Assembly (NCBI GenBank): GCA_944470555.2
Contig: OX104129.1
Location: 65,775,747 to 65,839,746, forward strand
Direction of reading: 5' to 3'
Origin: Heterobilharzia americana
Lineage: Eukaryota; Platyhelminthes; Trematoda; Strigeidida; Schistosomatidae
Length of the DNA stretch: 64,000 nucleotides
Shown here in pieces: positions 35,561 through 46,810 of this stretch. Each line of letters begins with the position of its first letter. The stretch's first letter is position 1. Both the position numbers and the translations under genes were made by a program. A model generated the notes under the pieces. That model ran no database searches, was not told where the DNA came from, and worked only from the letters and a program-made list of their open reading frames with translations.

Positions 35561-35984
35561 TCCTAAACAGTGTATTCAATTTTCTGATTACTGTCTAGCC
35601 TCTGTCCTTTAGAAATCATTAGGTAGGTTTTCTCAGCCATGTCTAACGACTGTGTACAACTTGGCGTTCCTTACGGAACCCCAGGTTGTACGGTGGCTCA
35701 TTGTTAACTGACCATGGAGCACAGGTCAATAATGTCGATGTTGCTGGACCGGCAGACTATTTGAAATGCTCTACTCAGCGTCCTAAGTGTCTATTCAATT
35801 TGGTGATATGCGTACCATCTACTTCTCAGACCTGACTAACAACAGGTTTCCTGCTCCCAGTGCTTTGGATAAGCTAGAACAGCTGACTATTGTCAGATGT
35901 AACTACCGCTACCATTTCATTGGCAAGTTCTGACTGCTAGACCTCGCAGTCCTTACGCAAATACTGTTTGCTCGACGACCTTAA

Positions 35985-36840
35985 TCAGGCAGTCTACATA
36001 GCTCAGACCAACAGTGAAAAACTTCATGAACTGATTGTGGAACGTGGGTCATTGATCTAGGCACTCGAATTGAAAGGTTCGAGGCTCACCGAGTCCTGGG
36101 CAGCCATTTATTATCGCTAGCCCTCATAGAATAGCTGTGGCTCATTGCTTGCTACACGAAGGTGCGCATGGTTCTTTTACTGATTGGTGTGACATTTTGA
36201 TCTAGCCACCATTAATCTTACAATCCAATCCCACTTTTGTTTAAACTGCACATCAAGATACAAGGTTGACATGTGCAACACATGCCCAAGCCACCTCAGT
36301 CGGTTCAGATTCACAGTTTCCCCGACTGACTTGCCATCCTTGCCTAATAACCTTCATTTAACCTCGACGCTGTTCACTATGCGTTAGCAATCATGCGAAA
36401 ACACCTGTGATAATAATCTATTCAACTACCAAGCCTCAGCCATATAACAGAACAAAGTGAATTATAGCACAATATGCTAGTCCTTTAACACAAAGTCGGA
36501 TCTCGCCTATTGGTGTCAAAGGTGACGTAAGTTGGCAAGTGCTAGATGGGCCTTTTGCATCCGAGTTGAGATTTTGTCAGCGACAAACGTGTTTAGGCTG
36601 ATGCAGCTCCTCAAGTAAGCGATGTAGACAACTTATTCTATCACTTCACTTCCCATTCTTAAACTGGGAGTAGTTGCAGATCAGTCTTGAAGCATCATCT
36701 CACATTTGACAGGTGCAGACGCATGCCAAACATACTCAAATTTCTGCTGCAAGCGTTTAGAACACTCATCATTTTGTCAGCGTCTTATCCTAACGGGACT
36801 ACCCCTGCAGATGGTGTCGTCCATGTATTTTACATCCCTT
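35985..36840 (-). mobile_element. Degenerate RTE family A fragment split by a SINE
   Basis: Minus-strand RTE family A sequence: 'cagaccaacagtgaaaaacttcat' before 36035, then after an interruption 'caagccacctcagtcggttcag', 'gttggcaagtgctagatgggcc' and 'cattttgtcagcgtctta', in the same order as 51100-51785. The interruption at about 36040-36180 is a family E SINE. Confidence 0.65.
36040..36180 (+). mobile_element. tRNA-derived SINE, family E copy 2
   Basis: B-box-like 'aggttcgaggctcac', then body 'gggcagccatttattatcgc' and 'tggctcattgcttgctaca', matching copies at 33415 and 55680. It interrupts an older RTE fragment, which dates it as the younger insertion. Confidence 0.6.
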
Positions 36841-36989
36841 GATAATACATTTTCGAAAGGCTAGATAAATTAAACGATTATTGCATGAAAGCTTCTTGAA
36901 TATTTGTTTCTTAATTTTCTACTAACCAACTGTTCCTCACATTCAATTCGTCATTCATATATATTTATTTTCACTTAGACTTCAGTAGA

Positions 36990-37336
36990 ATGCGCAGACA
37001 TGCCGATCAAGACTATTCACCACCATCAAAGAGACAAAGAGATCGATCAGGATATACAGAAAGACAGCGTTCAGTTTCTCGAAATTCCCCTACTTCAAGG
37101 TATAAAGACTCCAAGTATGCACAGTCAAACAGACATTCATCAAGATCTAAGAATTCATCAGAAAGAAGAATTCATGGGTTAGATAATTCCAGAACTCTTT
37201 GCGTCAGAAACTTTTCATCGAAACTGAGTGCTGATGTCGTTGAACAATATGTTTATCGAGAACTAGGAAAGTATGGTGACCTTTCCATTAGTGTTGGACA
37301 TTTGGGAGGTGAACGTGTTGCACTGGTTACCTACAA
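36990..37336 (+). CDS. RBM15/Spenito-like RNA-binding protein, exon with RRM1 start
   Basis: Codes residues 1-115 and two bases of codon 116. An Arg/Ser-rich N-terminus (about 1-66) is followed by the first RRM: RNP2-like LCVRNF (70-75) and RNP1 region GGERVALVTYK (107-116). A consensus donor GTAAGT starts at 37337, in phase 2. A good acceptor (ttttcacttag, ending 36978) lies 11 bp before the ATG, so a 5' UTR exon probably exists upstream; the frame is open back to that acceptor, so the ATG is likely but not proven. RBM15/Spenito proteins bind RNA in the nucleus and guide the m6A methyltransferase complex and splicing. The mate exon is at 44385-46365. Confidence 0.85.
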
Positions 37337-38149
37337 GTAAGTTAAATGCATTAAATTTGGCTAGTTCATTAAAGCAAACAATGCTTTCTTGTTTACTATT
37401 TTCCCACATTTACATTGTTTTACTACAACTTTTAACCTTAGAACATAGAACTGGATAGAATGGAACTCTAAGAAATGTATAATATAACAAAATTAGAGTG
37501 ATGTGAAGATATCGAAGATGGAGGATCAGATATAATCATCAAGGACTCAGCTAAACAAACAAGAGTTAGTACTTCATCGTTACCCAAACCTCAGCTCGCA
37601 AAGTCAGGGTACTGTCTCATTTAATGCCTATTGTAGTGATCTACAGCTCCAAGTTATAATAATCTTCATGATAATTTTCACAACAATGCGAACTGGATGA
37701 TATAAAGATCTTTCAGGGTGTTCCGCTACACATGAAATACTTTCTTCAGAAGTGTACAGTACAGAAAATCAAAAATCTATATTAACCATTGGCTCTTAGT
37801 TTACTTACATTGTTTTCATGCCGTATTTTGATATTGTTTATTCAGGGGCTTCACAAACTACATGCGATACTCCAACAACACTGACTGTATGACTTTTATA
37901 GTAATCTAGCATAATCCCTCTTCATACATGATGTTTGCATGATCATCTTATTACTGAAGTATATGTAACGTCGAAAAATGAATATCCCTTTGGTACCGTT
38001 TGTAAAATAAATTAGTGGGCCGATTTTAAAGTTTTCTTTTTTATTAGTCAACTAATTGCACTGAGTGAAATGTAAATTATATTTGGAGTGATCAGTTGTG
38101 GACCTTGAGTTTTAATTTAGATATGTAAAAATAAGATTTGTCAACCTCT

Positions 38150-38289
38150 AGGTGATCTTTTAAAAGACTGTTCATTAAGTATGCACTGAAAGTTATATTT
38201 CTGTATTAGACTGATTTCAGTATCAAAAACAAGATGTTCAGCGAAGAGTAGGACTCTTTTCAACGATTTTATTCTTAAGCTGCACATTC

Positions 38290-38335
<46 letters not shown>

Positions 38336-38420
38336 CCTAAAGACTGTAATCCGTAAGGAAGATTTAACTGAAATAATGGGAGGTTGAAACAACAATAATA
38401 ATGATGGTTATAATTATAAT
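38150..38420. repeat. About 200-bp repeat, inverted copy at 42820-43010
   Basis: The plus strand here ('caaaaacaagatgttcag', 'gactgtaatccgt.aggaagattt', 'ataatggg.ggttgaaa') matches the minus strand of 42820-43010 in the same order. A (TA)n run sits inside both copies, long here (38291-38331). The pair brackets the Penelope cluster. Confidence 0.75.
38290..38332. repeat. (TA)n microsatellite
   Basis: About 20 TA units inside the inverted repeat copy. Confidence 0.95.
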
Positions 38421-38849
38421 GTTGCTAGTTGATGACGTAAAGGTCGAGTGATAACAAAAAAGGGTTACGTAAGATTTTCAAGTTGTTTATAAGGTGCATA
38501 GAGATTAAAAAGGGGGTGAAAACGTGATAGAGCTAATAAACAATCAAAGGATTAGGTAATATGAGTGAGACAAGTTAAAACAATTAGTTCCCTCCGAAAA
38601 CTTTGACAAAACAGTAAGAAGACGTAAATTGCCTGAATCGTGTAATGTATCTGCGCAACACATTTCGAACTATCTGATCACATACCTACTTGTCATACGT
38701 ATTTATATAAAAATTCATGAAGAATGATAAGGGGTCAGAAAATAAAAAGAGATCAGGTAGGAAGGCTGAATTAAAGGTCGAATAGTAACGAAAATCAATT
38801 GAGCGAAAAATAATAGTACATCGGACTTGGTTTTCAATAGTTGAATTTA

Positions 38850-39251
38850 CCAAAGAAGATTTAATGTGACAACAAATTGTTTATGAACATACGAAGGTGG
38901 TTTCAACTTTCTAATAGCTAAGGCCTCAACAAATTCAAGGATCCCTCCCCAACATGTCTTGTAGGTAGGTGTAAAGGAAGTAGCCACATCAATCCTGTGG
39001 CCTGTCTCAACGATATGTTTAGCGATTGAAGAACTTGGACGTCTGCTACCAACATTTATGGGTTCCGGCGATTTAATTTGCTTCTGAAGCCACTTTGGAG
39101 TATGTTCTGAGGCCCTTACTTGCATGGATCCATTAGTCCTCCCTATGTATGTGTCACCATACGTACATTTGAATTGGTAGATACAATGGGATATGACACT
39201 GTCTTTCACATGCTGTGGGGGTTTGGGGAATATACGTGCTTCGTGGTTTCT
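38850..39251 (-). pseudogene. Penelope-like element, GIY-YIG endonuclease end
   Basis: The minus frame reads SHCIYQFKCTYGDTYIGRT, the GIY-YIG core of Penelope-like retroelements (here YQF...TYIG), then VRASEHTPKWL with the conserved R..EH and SSIAKHIVETGH. The reading frame ends at 38847. The listed longer frame also includes antisense sequence of the RTE copy that follows, which is not part of this protein. The partner reverse transcriptase lies on the other side of the RTE insertion, at 41560-42300. Confidence 0.8.
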
Positions 39252-39256
39252 ATTAC

Positions 39257-41442
39257 TGGCTAAAAAGAGCCAGTGGATATCAGCAGCTTCTTCCAAACTG
39301 ATGGATGCACGTGAATGCATCCCTGCAGGCTCTGAGTACAATGAAGAGCGAGCGCAACTTAAAAATAGACTGACGAAAAGTCTGCGCAACGATCGTGAAC
39401 AGTGGTGGGCAGCGAAGGCTAAAGAGATGGCGAAGGCAGCGGCGATAGGTAACCGTAAACAGTTATTTAGACTTATTAAGGAGATTGGGGGGAAATGGTC
39501 AACAACAGTTAGTGAGGCTATAGCGGAGAAGGACAGGACTGCGATTCACTCGTGCAGGGAAGGCGACTGGAACGACGGGCAGAACACTTCGAGGAACAGT
39601 TTAACTGGCCTCCAGCCACCATTGCGTTGCCCGCTATCCAGTCGGACCCTGAATGGGACATAGAGACAGGCCCCCCAACACTAGAAGAAGTTGAGAAAGC
39701 GGTAGGTAGCCTGAAACGGGGAAGGGCAGCAGGACCAGACGGACTACCTGCTGAGGTATACAAGAATGGTGGTAGAGTGCTCTTAGTCAGGTTAACGGAA
39801 GTGTTAGCCAGTATATGGGAATCAAATACGATCCCCTCCGACTGGTCTAAGTCACTCATCATCCCAGTCTTCAAGAAAGGCGAGAAGTCCTCTTGTGATA
39901 ACCACAGAGGAATCAGCCTGACAAACATAGTGTCTAAGATCCTAAGTTCTATAATTCTCCGACGCCTGAGTGGAGCTCGGGAACAGCAAGCCCGAGAAAA
40001 CCAGGCAGGCTTTAGACCTGGCCGTGGATGTATCGACCAAATATTCACACTGCGCCAGGTCCTGGAACATAGGCATGCTTACAGACGCCCGACAATAGCT
40101 GTATTTCTCGACCTGAAGGCGGCATTTGACTCCGTTGATCGAGAAGTCTTATGGCAGTGTCTGTCACTGAAAGGCGTGCCTAGTAAGTACATCACCTTAT
40201 TGAAAGCTCTCTACTCGAACACTTGTGGGCATGTTAGAGCCTATGGCGAGTTGTCCAGGGAGCTATACTCATCAAGTGGTGTCCGTCAAGGATGCCCACT
40301 ATCCCCATTCTTATTTAATTTTATCATAGATATTCTTATGGAGGTTTCCCTCTCGTCACCTAATTACACAGACGTTGACCCGATCACAGGTGAATTTTCT
40401 TTAGATCTAGAATATGCAGATGACATAGTCCTGTTAGGTGAAGACGCTGACAAGATGCAGAGTCTTCTGAACACTTTGAGTGGGAATTTGAGAATGTTTG
40501 GGATGCGATTTTCACCACCCAAATGCAAATTTTTGCTCCAGGACTGGTCTTCAGCGGTACCGCGGTTAACAATAGAGAGTGAAGTGGTTGAGTGTGTTGA
40601 CCACTTCACTTACCTGGGAAGTAGGACCAGCCCTGGTGGGTTAGTTGCCGATGAGATTTCTGCACGGATACAAAAGGCTCGATTGGCTTTTGCCAATTTG
40701 CGCCACCTATGGTGCCGCCGTGATATTCGTTTGTCTATTAAGGGTCGCGTGTACTGCACAGCAGTCCGCTCTGTTCTACTGTATGGCTGTGAAACATGGC
40801 CATTGAAAGTGGAAGACATGAGAAGGCTGTTCAGGTGTTTGACCACCGTTGCCTTCGTAGTATAGGACGTATTCCGTGGTGTCACCATGTGAGTAATGCA
40901 GAAGTTAGGTGTAGAGTTTTGGGGAGAAGAGGTAAGTCAGTTGACGAGGTTGTGAACCTTCATCGACTGAGATGGTTGGGACACGTACTACGTATGCCTA
41001 GTCACCGATTGCCTCGTCACACAATGTTGGCTGAGGTGGGTCTAGGCTGGAAAAAGGCTCGAGGTGGCCAGACTAAAACATGGCACCAATGTATGAAGTC
41101 TCTGACTGTTGGTTTAAGCCATGTAGGACGATGCAGACTAGGTGGTTGGGGTCGGCGGGACAAGAGGAACCAGTGGTTGGAGACCCTAGGTGATATGGCT
41201 CAGAACCGAAGTGAGTGGCGCAGATGTATACACACATTATCCTCATCTTAACGACGCTATATCGAATCTCACCATTGTCATTCTTCCTTTCTTTCTTCCC
41301 GTACTTTATATTTCTTTTGACTGCATTCACTTATCTTCATCCTTCACCTCACTACCTTTTTACTTGATGTGCTGATATGAGGTGTGGCAACTCGGACCGT
41401 TAGGCAGTAATGCCTGGTCCTATGTTGATAATGATGATGATG
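39257..41442 (+). mobile_element. RTE family A element, 5'-truncated, inserted into Penelope
   Basis: Starts at 'tggctaaaaagagccag', in the middle of the family ORF (position equal to about 52968 in the longer copy), and ends with the family 3' end and a short (GAT)n tail. The 5-bp direct repeat ATTAC flanks it (39252-39256 and 41443-41447). Removing it would bring the Penelope reverse transcriptase and endonuclease parts next to each other, which supports the boundaries. Confidence 0.85.
39258..41251 (+). pseudogene. RTE family A reverse transcriptase, two frameshifts
   Basis: Three frames make up one protein: 39258-39553 (KKSQWISAASSKLMDARECI), 39552-40865 (palm and fingers: RGRAAGPDGLPAEVYK, NHRGISLTNIVSKILSSI, NQAGFRPGRGCIDQI, FLDLKAAFDSVDR, RQGCPLSPFLFNFI, active site EYADDIVLL) and 40796-41251 (VFDHRCLRSIGRIPW, RLRWLGHVLRMP, GGQTKTWHQCMKSL). 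Compared with the copy at 50797, 2-bp insertions near 39553 and 40830 cause the breaks. All palm motifs are intact. The endonuclease part is missing because of 5' truncation. Confidence 0.9.
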
Positions 41443-41559
41443 ATTACTCGAACTCTGGCTGCATAGGAAGTCCTTCTAACAGCAGGGTTAAGTCTCTGCT
41501 TAAGGATTGCACTATGAGAGTCACCTTTGTACGGAAGGCTGATGAGGAAATCCTTGTTT

Positions 41560-42310
41560 GGAACAGACTGAAGATCTAGTTTTGGCGCTTTGATAATTTT
41601 GGTCTGCCTGATAAATGTTTATGGATAGTTATTTTCCAATAGAATGTCAGTCAGTGTTCCTCTTTCGTCTTCTAAAGTATTCTCTGTGCATATTCGTTGA
41701 ATTCTGCTGAATAACCACCTTACTAACGTTCGCTTGTACTGAACTGGGCAAAAGCTATGGTAATTCAGATATTGCCCTGTTCATGTAGGTTTTCTGTAGA
41801 TACATCGTTTTATGGATCCATCCTGCGTTGGACTGATTAATATATCCAAGAATGGTAGGCAGTCATCTTCCTCTCTTACACATGTCAAGGATATGCTGTT
41901 CTGCACTTCGTTCAATAGGTTTAGAATTGAAGTAGACTGATTTGAGTTTTCACAAATGATCAGAATATCGTCTACTTATCTTCGATACAGATAGGCTTGA
42001 TCTATTAAGTTCTAGGCTAAGTTCTCCACGTGTCACATAAATATGTCGACTTGGAGGGGGCCTAAAGAACTTCCCATAGCGACACCATCAACCTGGCGGA
42101 AATGTTCGCCCTCAAAGGTGGATTTAATATTGCTTGTACATAAAAGTAACAGCTCTTTTAGATGATCCAAAGAAATGTGTATCGGAAACCTACGCACAGA
42201 AATATAACCACATAAAATGTCAATTGTCTTGACCAAAGGGATATTGGTGAAGAATAATGAGTTAACGTCAAGTGAACACATTTGAGACAAGTTAATTGGA
42301 GTAAATTGAA
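41560..42310 (-). pseudogene. Penelope-like reverse transcriptase fragment
   Basis: The minus frame 42033-42290 reads CSLDVNSLFFTNIPLVKTID and VDGVAMGSSLGPL, the Penelope reverse-transcriptase blocks (SLDV.SLFTNIP and QxDGVAMGSPLGP). The following sequence to 41560 is in broken frames. It is the upstream half of the element whose GIY-YIG end is at 38850-39251. Confidence 0.8.
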
Positions 42311-42539
42311 AATGTTTTGTTAAAAGTTGTGATTATTAGGAAGATCAAATGAAATAACACCGGAAACAATTAAATATAAACAAAGTGATAATGACGATAT
42401 AAGAGTGCAAAGATTTATCTGACAAAAAAGGGGGTGGGTGAAAAACGAAAAAAGGGGATGAAGCATACCAAGACTAAAATAAGTTAAGGCCAAGGTAGAG
42501 ACAATGACTGTACATACTTCTTTTGCACACATAGGTCAG

Positions 42540-42850
42540 GCTTCAGTTCATGGATAGCCAGTGTCTCTGTTGTTTTTAGAAACTGAACACGGAGGAAACG
42601 TGAGGTGTTTGGGAGAATCCGACAGACAATCTTAAAATCCTTGTTTGGGTCGGTTGAATGGTTGGAATCGATTAAATGTTCAAGGATAGGACTTCTAATT
42701 TATTTCCTTTTACCCTCAAAAGACCAGGCCGGAGTATGTTCTCGTATACGTGTTGACAGCCATCTCTGACTACTGCCGACGTACCTTGTCCCACGAGCAG
42801 GTGAACTGGTAGACACACACGCTGACCTTATAATTATAACCACCTTTATA
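42540..42850 (-). pseudogene. Second Penelope-like GIY-YIG fragment
   Basis: The minus strand from 42850 gives a broken frame with VYQFTCSW, the start of a Penelope GIY-YIG domain, then further R/EHTP-like residues in another frame. It belongs to a different copy from the reverse transcriptase to its left, so two Penelope copies lie in the same orientation. The 42310-42540 segment resembles a 3' UTR of this family (purine-rich 'aaaaaagggggtg' also seen near 38500). Confidence 0.6.
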
Positions 42851-43010
42851 AATATTTCAACCCCCATTATTTAAGTTAAATCTTCCTCACGGATTACAGT
42901 CTTTAAATATCATATATATACACGAATGTACAGCTTGATAATAAATTCGTTGAATAGAGTCCTCTTCTCTGAATATCTTGTTTTTGATGTCACAATGGGA
43001 ACTATGATTT
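42820..43010. repeat. Inverted partner of the 38150-38420 repeat
   Basis: Reverse-complement similarity to 38150-38420, interrupted by a short TA run. It lies directly upstream of the second GIY-YIG fragment on the minus strand. Confidence 0.75.
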
Positions 43011-43491
43011 CAGTATCTCAGATGTCATAGAGAAATAGGTGTCATAAAATGCTCTATAGGAAGTGGAATAATTAATTTTTTAGGAATGAACTACAGAGGC
43101 ATGCAAGTAAATATCACTAGTATATTAGTCCATGTGCATTTACAGACCTCGTCATCACATTGATGAGCTACACACTAGATAAGGGACATTGCTGATGTTT
43201 AATTAATAGTTTAATATAGTATGTGTCAGATGTAGGACTTACAGATACTAGGGAACTACTTGCTTAAAAAACAAAGAGTGGACTCCTAAAGAACACAGAT
43301 CTTATATTCCGATTCTTTCAATTTGAGGAGGCTGAATAGCTGTTTCTTTCCCCTAGTGTTTATTGTATATAGGCGTTGACATGTTAACTACACTTTGCAA
43401 AAAGTATCAACTACAAACTAGTTTATTGACTCAGCACTGTTGTATATTAGTTTTATTTGAAAATGCCATGATAATTATTGTTTTGTCTCAT

Positions 43492-44173
43492 TATTATTAT
43501 TGTTTGTCCTTTGGGTTCCTAGTGGAAAATAGGGCTTCAGTAGCACGTCTCCAGTGCACTCTGTTCTCTGAAGTCTTTCGAACCTATCTCAGTGACTGCT
43601 TAGAAGCCTTTATTTCTTCCTCATACGATCTCCTCCATGTCACACACGGACGCCCAACTCGTCGTTTCCCATTTAGGTTCCACTCGACGGCCTGGCGCGT
43701 GATGTCCCCAAATGGTCTTCTCAGTGTATCTCCAATCCATCTCCACTTTCTTCTGCATATCTGTTGGGCGATGGGTTGTTGGTTGGTTCGTTACTAGCCA
43801 GAGTTCCTTGTTGCTTATTCTTATTATTCTGGCCACCTGATCTTCAGTATCAAGTGAGTGTAGGCGGCAGCTGTTGATGATGCATGTCTGTAGTTTGTTG
43901 GAAATGCTTTTCGTGACACGCCAAGTGTCTGAACCATCACATAGAAGCACTGACTTGATCGACTTAGTGTTGGAAATCCGGTTGTTCACGCTTTACGCTA
44001 AGTGCAGAATATCTCCACACTGGTTTCAGGTTAGTGAACGCCTGTCTTGCTTTTCCGATCCTGGCTTTGATGTCCTCATCTGTACCGCCTGTAGTTGAAA
44101 CAGTGCTGCCTAAGTAGGTGAAAAAGGCTACTTCCTTTAAGTTTCTCCCGTTGATGGTGATTGGTGTTTGCTG
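43492..44173 (-). mobile_element. RTE family B insertion with 14-bp target duplication
   Basis: 5'-truncated family B copy with an ATT-rich 3' tail. It is flanked by the exact 14-bp direct repeat TTGTTTTGTCTCAT (43478-43491 and 44174-44187). It lies within the RBM15-like intron, its right end only 197-210 bp before the acceptor of the second coding exon. Its frame 43621-43989 codes LWLVTNQ and KSVLLCDGSDTWRVTKS, the decayed reverse-transcriptase tail. Confidence 0.88.
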
Positions 44174-44384
44174 TTGTTTTGTCTCATACTAGGTTATTTA
44201 TTTAATAAAGCTGATTATCATACAGTATTATTTATGACTATGAGAAATAAATTCTGCTCGAAACGTCAACCAGTCGGTAACTCTGTATCACTGCGATCTA
44301 TATTAAATAAACAATCTAATATAGAATTATACTCTATCTCACAGTGTGTCCCCAATTGTTACTCTTACTCCCTTTTATATTTAG

Positions 44385-46365
44385 ATATTCTGAAGATGCA
44401 CATGAAGCACTTTGTGAAAGTCCAACCTTCTACATACATGATCGTCTTGCAAATGTTACTCAATTCACTGATATATCTAATGATGGTGATACACGAAAAG
44501 TAATTGCTACTAAAAAACGCCATGAAGGAATAGAAATGGAAGATATAAATGATCGTCGGCATCTGTTACACAATACTTCTGGGAAATTAGAACCCACCTT
44601 CTCAGACTTTTTGCCCAAGCCAACACCACTTGGTCCATCGGGTACAACAAGCCTATTAGGCATGCCTGGGATGGCATCTTCTGCGATGATGGCAGCTGCA
44701 GCAAAGGCTTTGGGCTTAAGTGCTGTCCCTGGGGTGTTACCACCTCCACAGTTGAGCACAATAAATCCTCATAACCGTTTTGGACCTGCGAATCTTCGAC
44801 ATTACGAGCACAACAGAGGTGGATACTCTCCTGGAGCATCTGATTCAGAAAAAGAATCAAAAGCTACACGAACTTTGTTTGTCGGGAGTTTGGAACCAGA
44901 CATAACAGAGAAAGAAGTGCTAACCGCATTTGAGAGGTATGGGTATGTTGAACAAATTGATATTAAGCGTTCTCCAAAGCCTGGTGCCCATTCTTACGCG
45001 TTCGTACGCTTTCAGAATGTTGATATGGCCAGTCGGGCAAAAATGTCTATGTCAGGCCGCTGTATTAGATCTCTACACTGTAAAATAGGCTATGGTAAGG
45101 CAATACCATCTCATTGCCTGTATATTGGTGGTGTAGAATCGTGGACTTCTCCTGACTCACTGCAACGTATGCTGTTACGTTTTGGACCAATTACATACCT
45201 TGATTGGTCTCCGAGACGTAAATATGCAATAGCTGTGTATGATAGTTGTGAGGCAGCGCTTGAAGTTAATAGACAACTGAAGAGCTTCTCACTAGCTAGT
45301 CGTCCAAATCTTAGACTACGTGTTGATTTTATTAGTCCAGAGTTTGTACAACCAAGACCTCAAATCTTAAACAAAACTGATCTGAATTCGGAAGTTGATA
45401 ATCAGATGTCAGAATTACGAAATACGATGACCAGATCTGATATAAATGATCCTGTGAACGTAAACAATAATCGCATTCGTTCAAACGAACATTATGGCGG
45501 AGGACCCTATACAATAAACCATTACAATTTAGGAGATTCTTCTTTGGATAAAGGTCTTTCAAATGTACGACAACTACCTCATGTGAAACCATCTTTCTAT
45601 ATGCCTAATCGATATCAAACATATAATCGGAATACACCCAGATACTCTGATAATCACGATACATTTAGTCCAGCAGAAGATATAACATGCAGTCTAAAAT
45701 CGATCATCACTCTCCGAGATCTGGATCAATATCTTCAACCGGATTTGTGGAGAGGAAGGTTCTTATTAAAAAATGATCACTTTTACTTTCGTTGCTTGAT
45801 GGTCATTGGTAATAAAGATGTAAGTCAAGATTTACTGAATTATGGAAATAATAGTAGTGACCCTTCTGATAAAATATCCCATCCAACATTGCGTATTGTA
45901 CGCCGCGGTAACCTTGATGCTTCATGGATGGCTGAGGCTACACATCGTATCCAAAATGTTTTGTCTACAGCCTGTCACAATCTATGCCTAATGCTAATAT
46001 TACCGGATATGGAACAAACCAATAAGTGTATACATAAAGAAACTAAAGTATCTAATCAGTCAACTTCTGACGATACCAATATCAAGTCAAAAATAAACAA
46101 ATGTTTTTCATTACAAATTCTTGTTACCTATCTAAAATTGAAACAATCAGCTGGTATAATTTATCCATCTGAAGAAAAACTTCCAGAAGAATCACCGAAT
46201 GAAAGTTCAGAGGAGATGAAGACTACAAAACACTATCCCTTTATAGTATATTTATTTGCACCGAGTAGTTTTGCACTAAGCTTACTGAAACAGACAGCAC
46301 CTTATTTAAGTTCAGAGTTAGCTACAACGAGTGATTATATGGTGCTGTTAGCAATGAGACGTTAA
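44385..46365 (+). CDS. RBM15/Spenito-like protein, exon with RRM2, RRM3 and SPOC
   Basis: Codes the last 660 residues (116-775), giving a 775-aa product, close to Drosophila Spenito in size and layout. It finishes RRM1, then has RRM2 at about 276-350 (RTLFVGSLEPDITEKEV, RNP1 AHSYAFVRFQ), RRM3 at about 358-430 (HCLYIGGVESWTSPDSL, RKYAIAVYD) and a C-terminal SPOC domain at about 548-775 (QPDLWRGRFLLKNDHFYFRC, HPTLRIVRRGNLD, GIIYPSEEKLP, YPFIVYLFAPS). SPOC domains bind phosphorylated partners and chromatin or methylation complexes. Between RRM1 and RRM2 is an Ala/Met/Pro-rich linker. The upper reading frame before 44385 is intron. AATAAA signals occur at 46396-46401 and 46480-46485. Confidence 0.93.
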
Positions 46366-46810
46366 AAGAAAATATTTACCAAAATACTGTATACAAATAA
46401 ATATGTATATATTCATTCTGTTTAGTGTTTTGTATAAATTCTTGACGGAAAAGTTTTCTACTACCATATCTATTTCATTAATAAAACAATCAAAGTATAT
46501 TCTTGCCAGTGTTCAGTCCAAGGTTTTACCAAGCTTGGTCATTCAGTCTGCACTGTATTGAAAACGATGTCGAAACGTCATCCATGTAGAAAAAGCCCTA
46601 ATTCTGTTAGACAGGTCATAACCTGATATGTAAAAGGCAAATTGTCAACAGTTTTAAAAGTTTGTTTCATGTATAATATAAACATTGTACTAGTAATTGT
46701 CTTTAAATGAAGCATAATCACAGTTTCACTGGTAATCAACTAGCCATATAGATAAATATATTTCATCATGATTGTTTAGTGTTTAATTTGTTTACAATGG
46801 AATTTGTTGA
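46366..46810. other. Intergenic gap between two convergent genes
   Basis: 445 bp separate the stop of the RBM15-like gene and the stop of the VPS15-like gene. It holds plus-strand AATAAA at 46396 and 46480, and on the minus strand an ATTAAA about 25 bp after the VPS15-like stop, so the two 3' UTRs may be short or overlap. Confidence 0.7.

Larger units (their letters stand above)
37337..44384 (+). other. 7.05-kb intron of the RBM15-like gene
   Basis: The phase 2 donor at 37337 joins the acceptor TTTAG ending at 44384; the joined frame continues RRM1 as VTYKYSEDAHEAL, a normal RRM beta4-alpha2 segment. The intron carries Penelope pieces, an RTE family A copy, a family B copy and a (TA)n run. 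The parts 37340-38150 and 43025-43477 contain nothing recognisable. Confidence 0.85.

Noticed and set aside
38150..38330. Hammerhead ribozyme in the Penelope flanking repeat, as known for Penelope terminal repeats
   Set aside because: I looked for CUGANGA with GAAA in both orientations and found no match in the repeat.
39518..40048. 176-aa minus frame and similar at 52178-52678 plus
   Set aside because: Antisense shadows of the RTE family A reverse transcriptase; no own domain.
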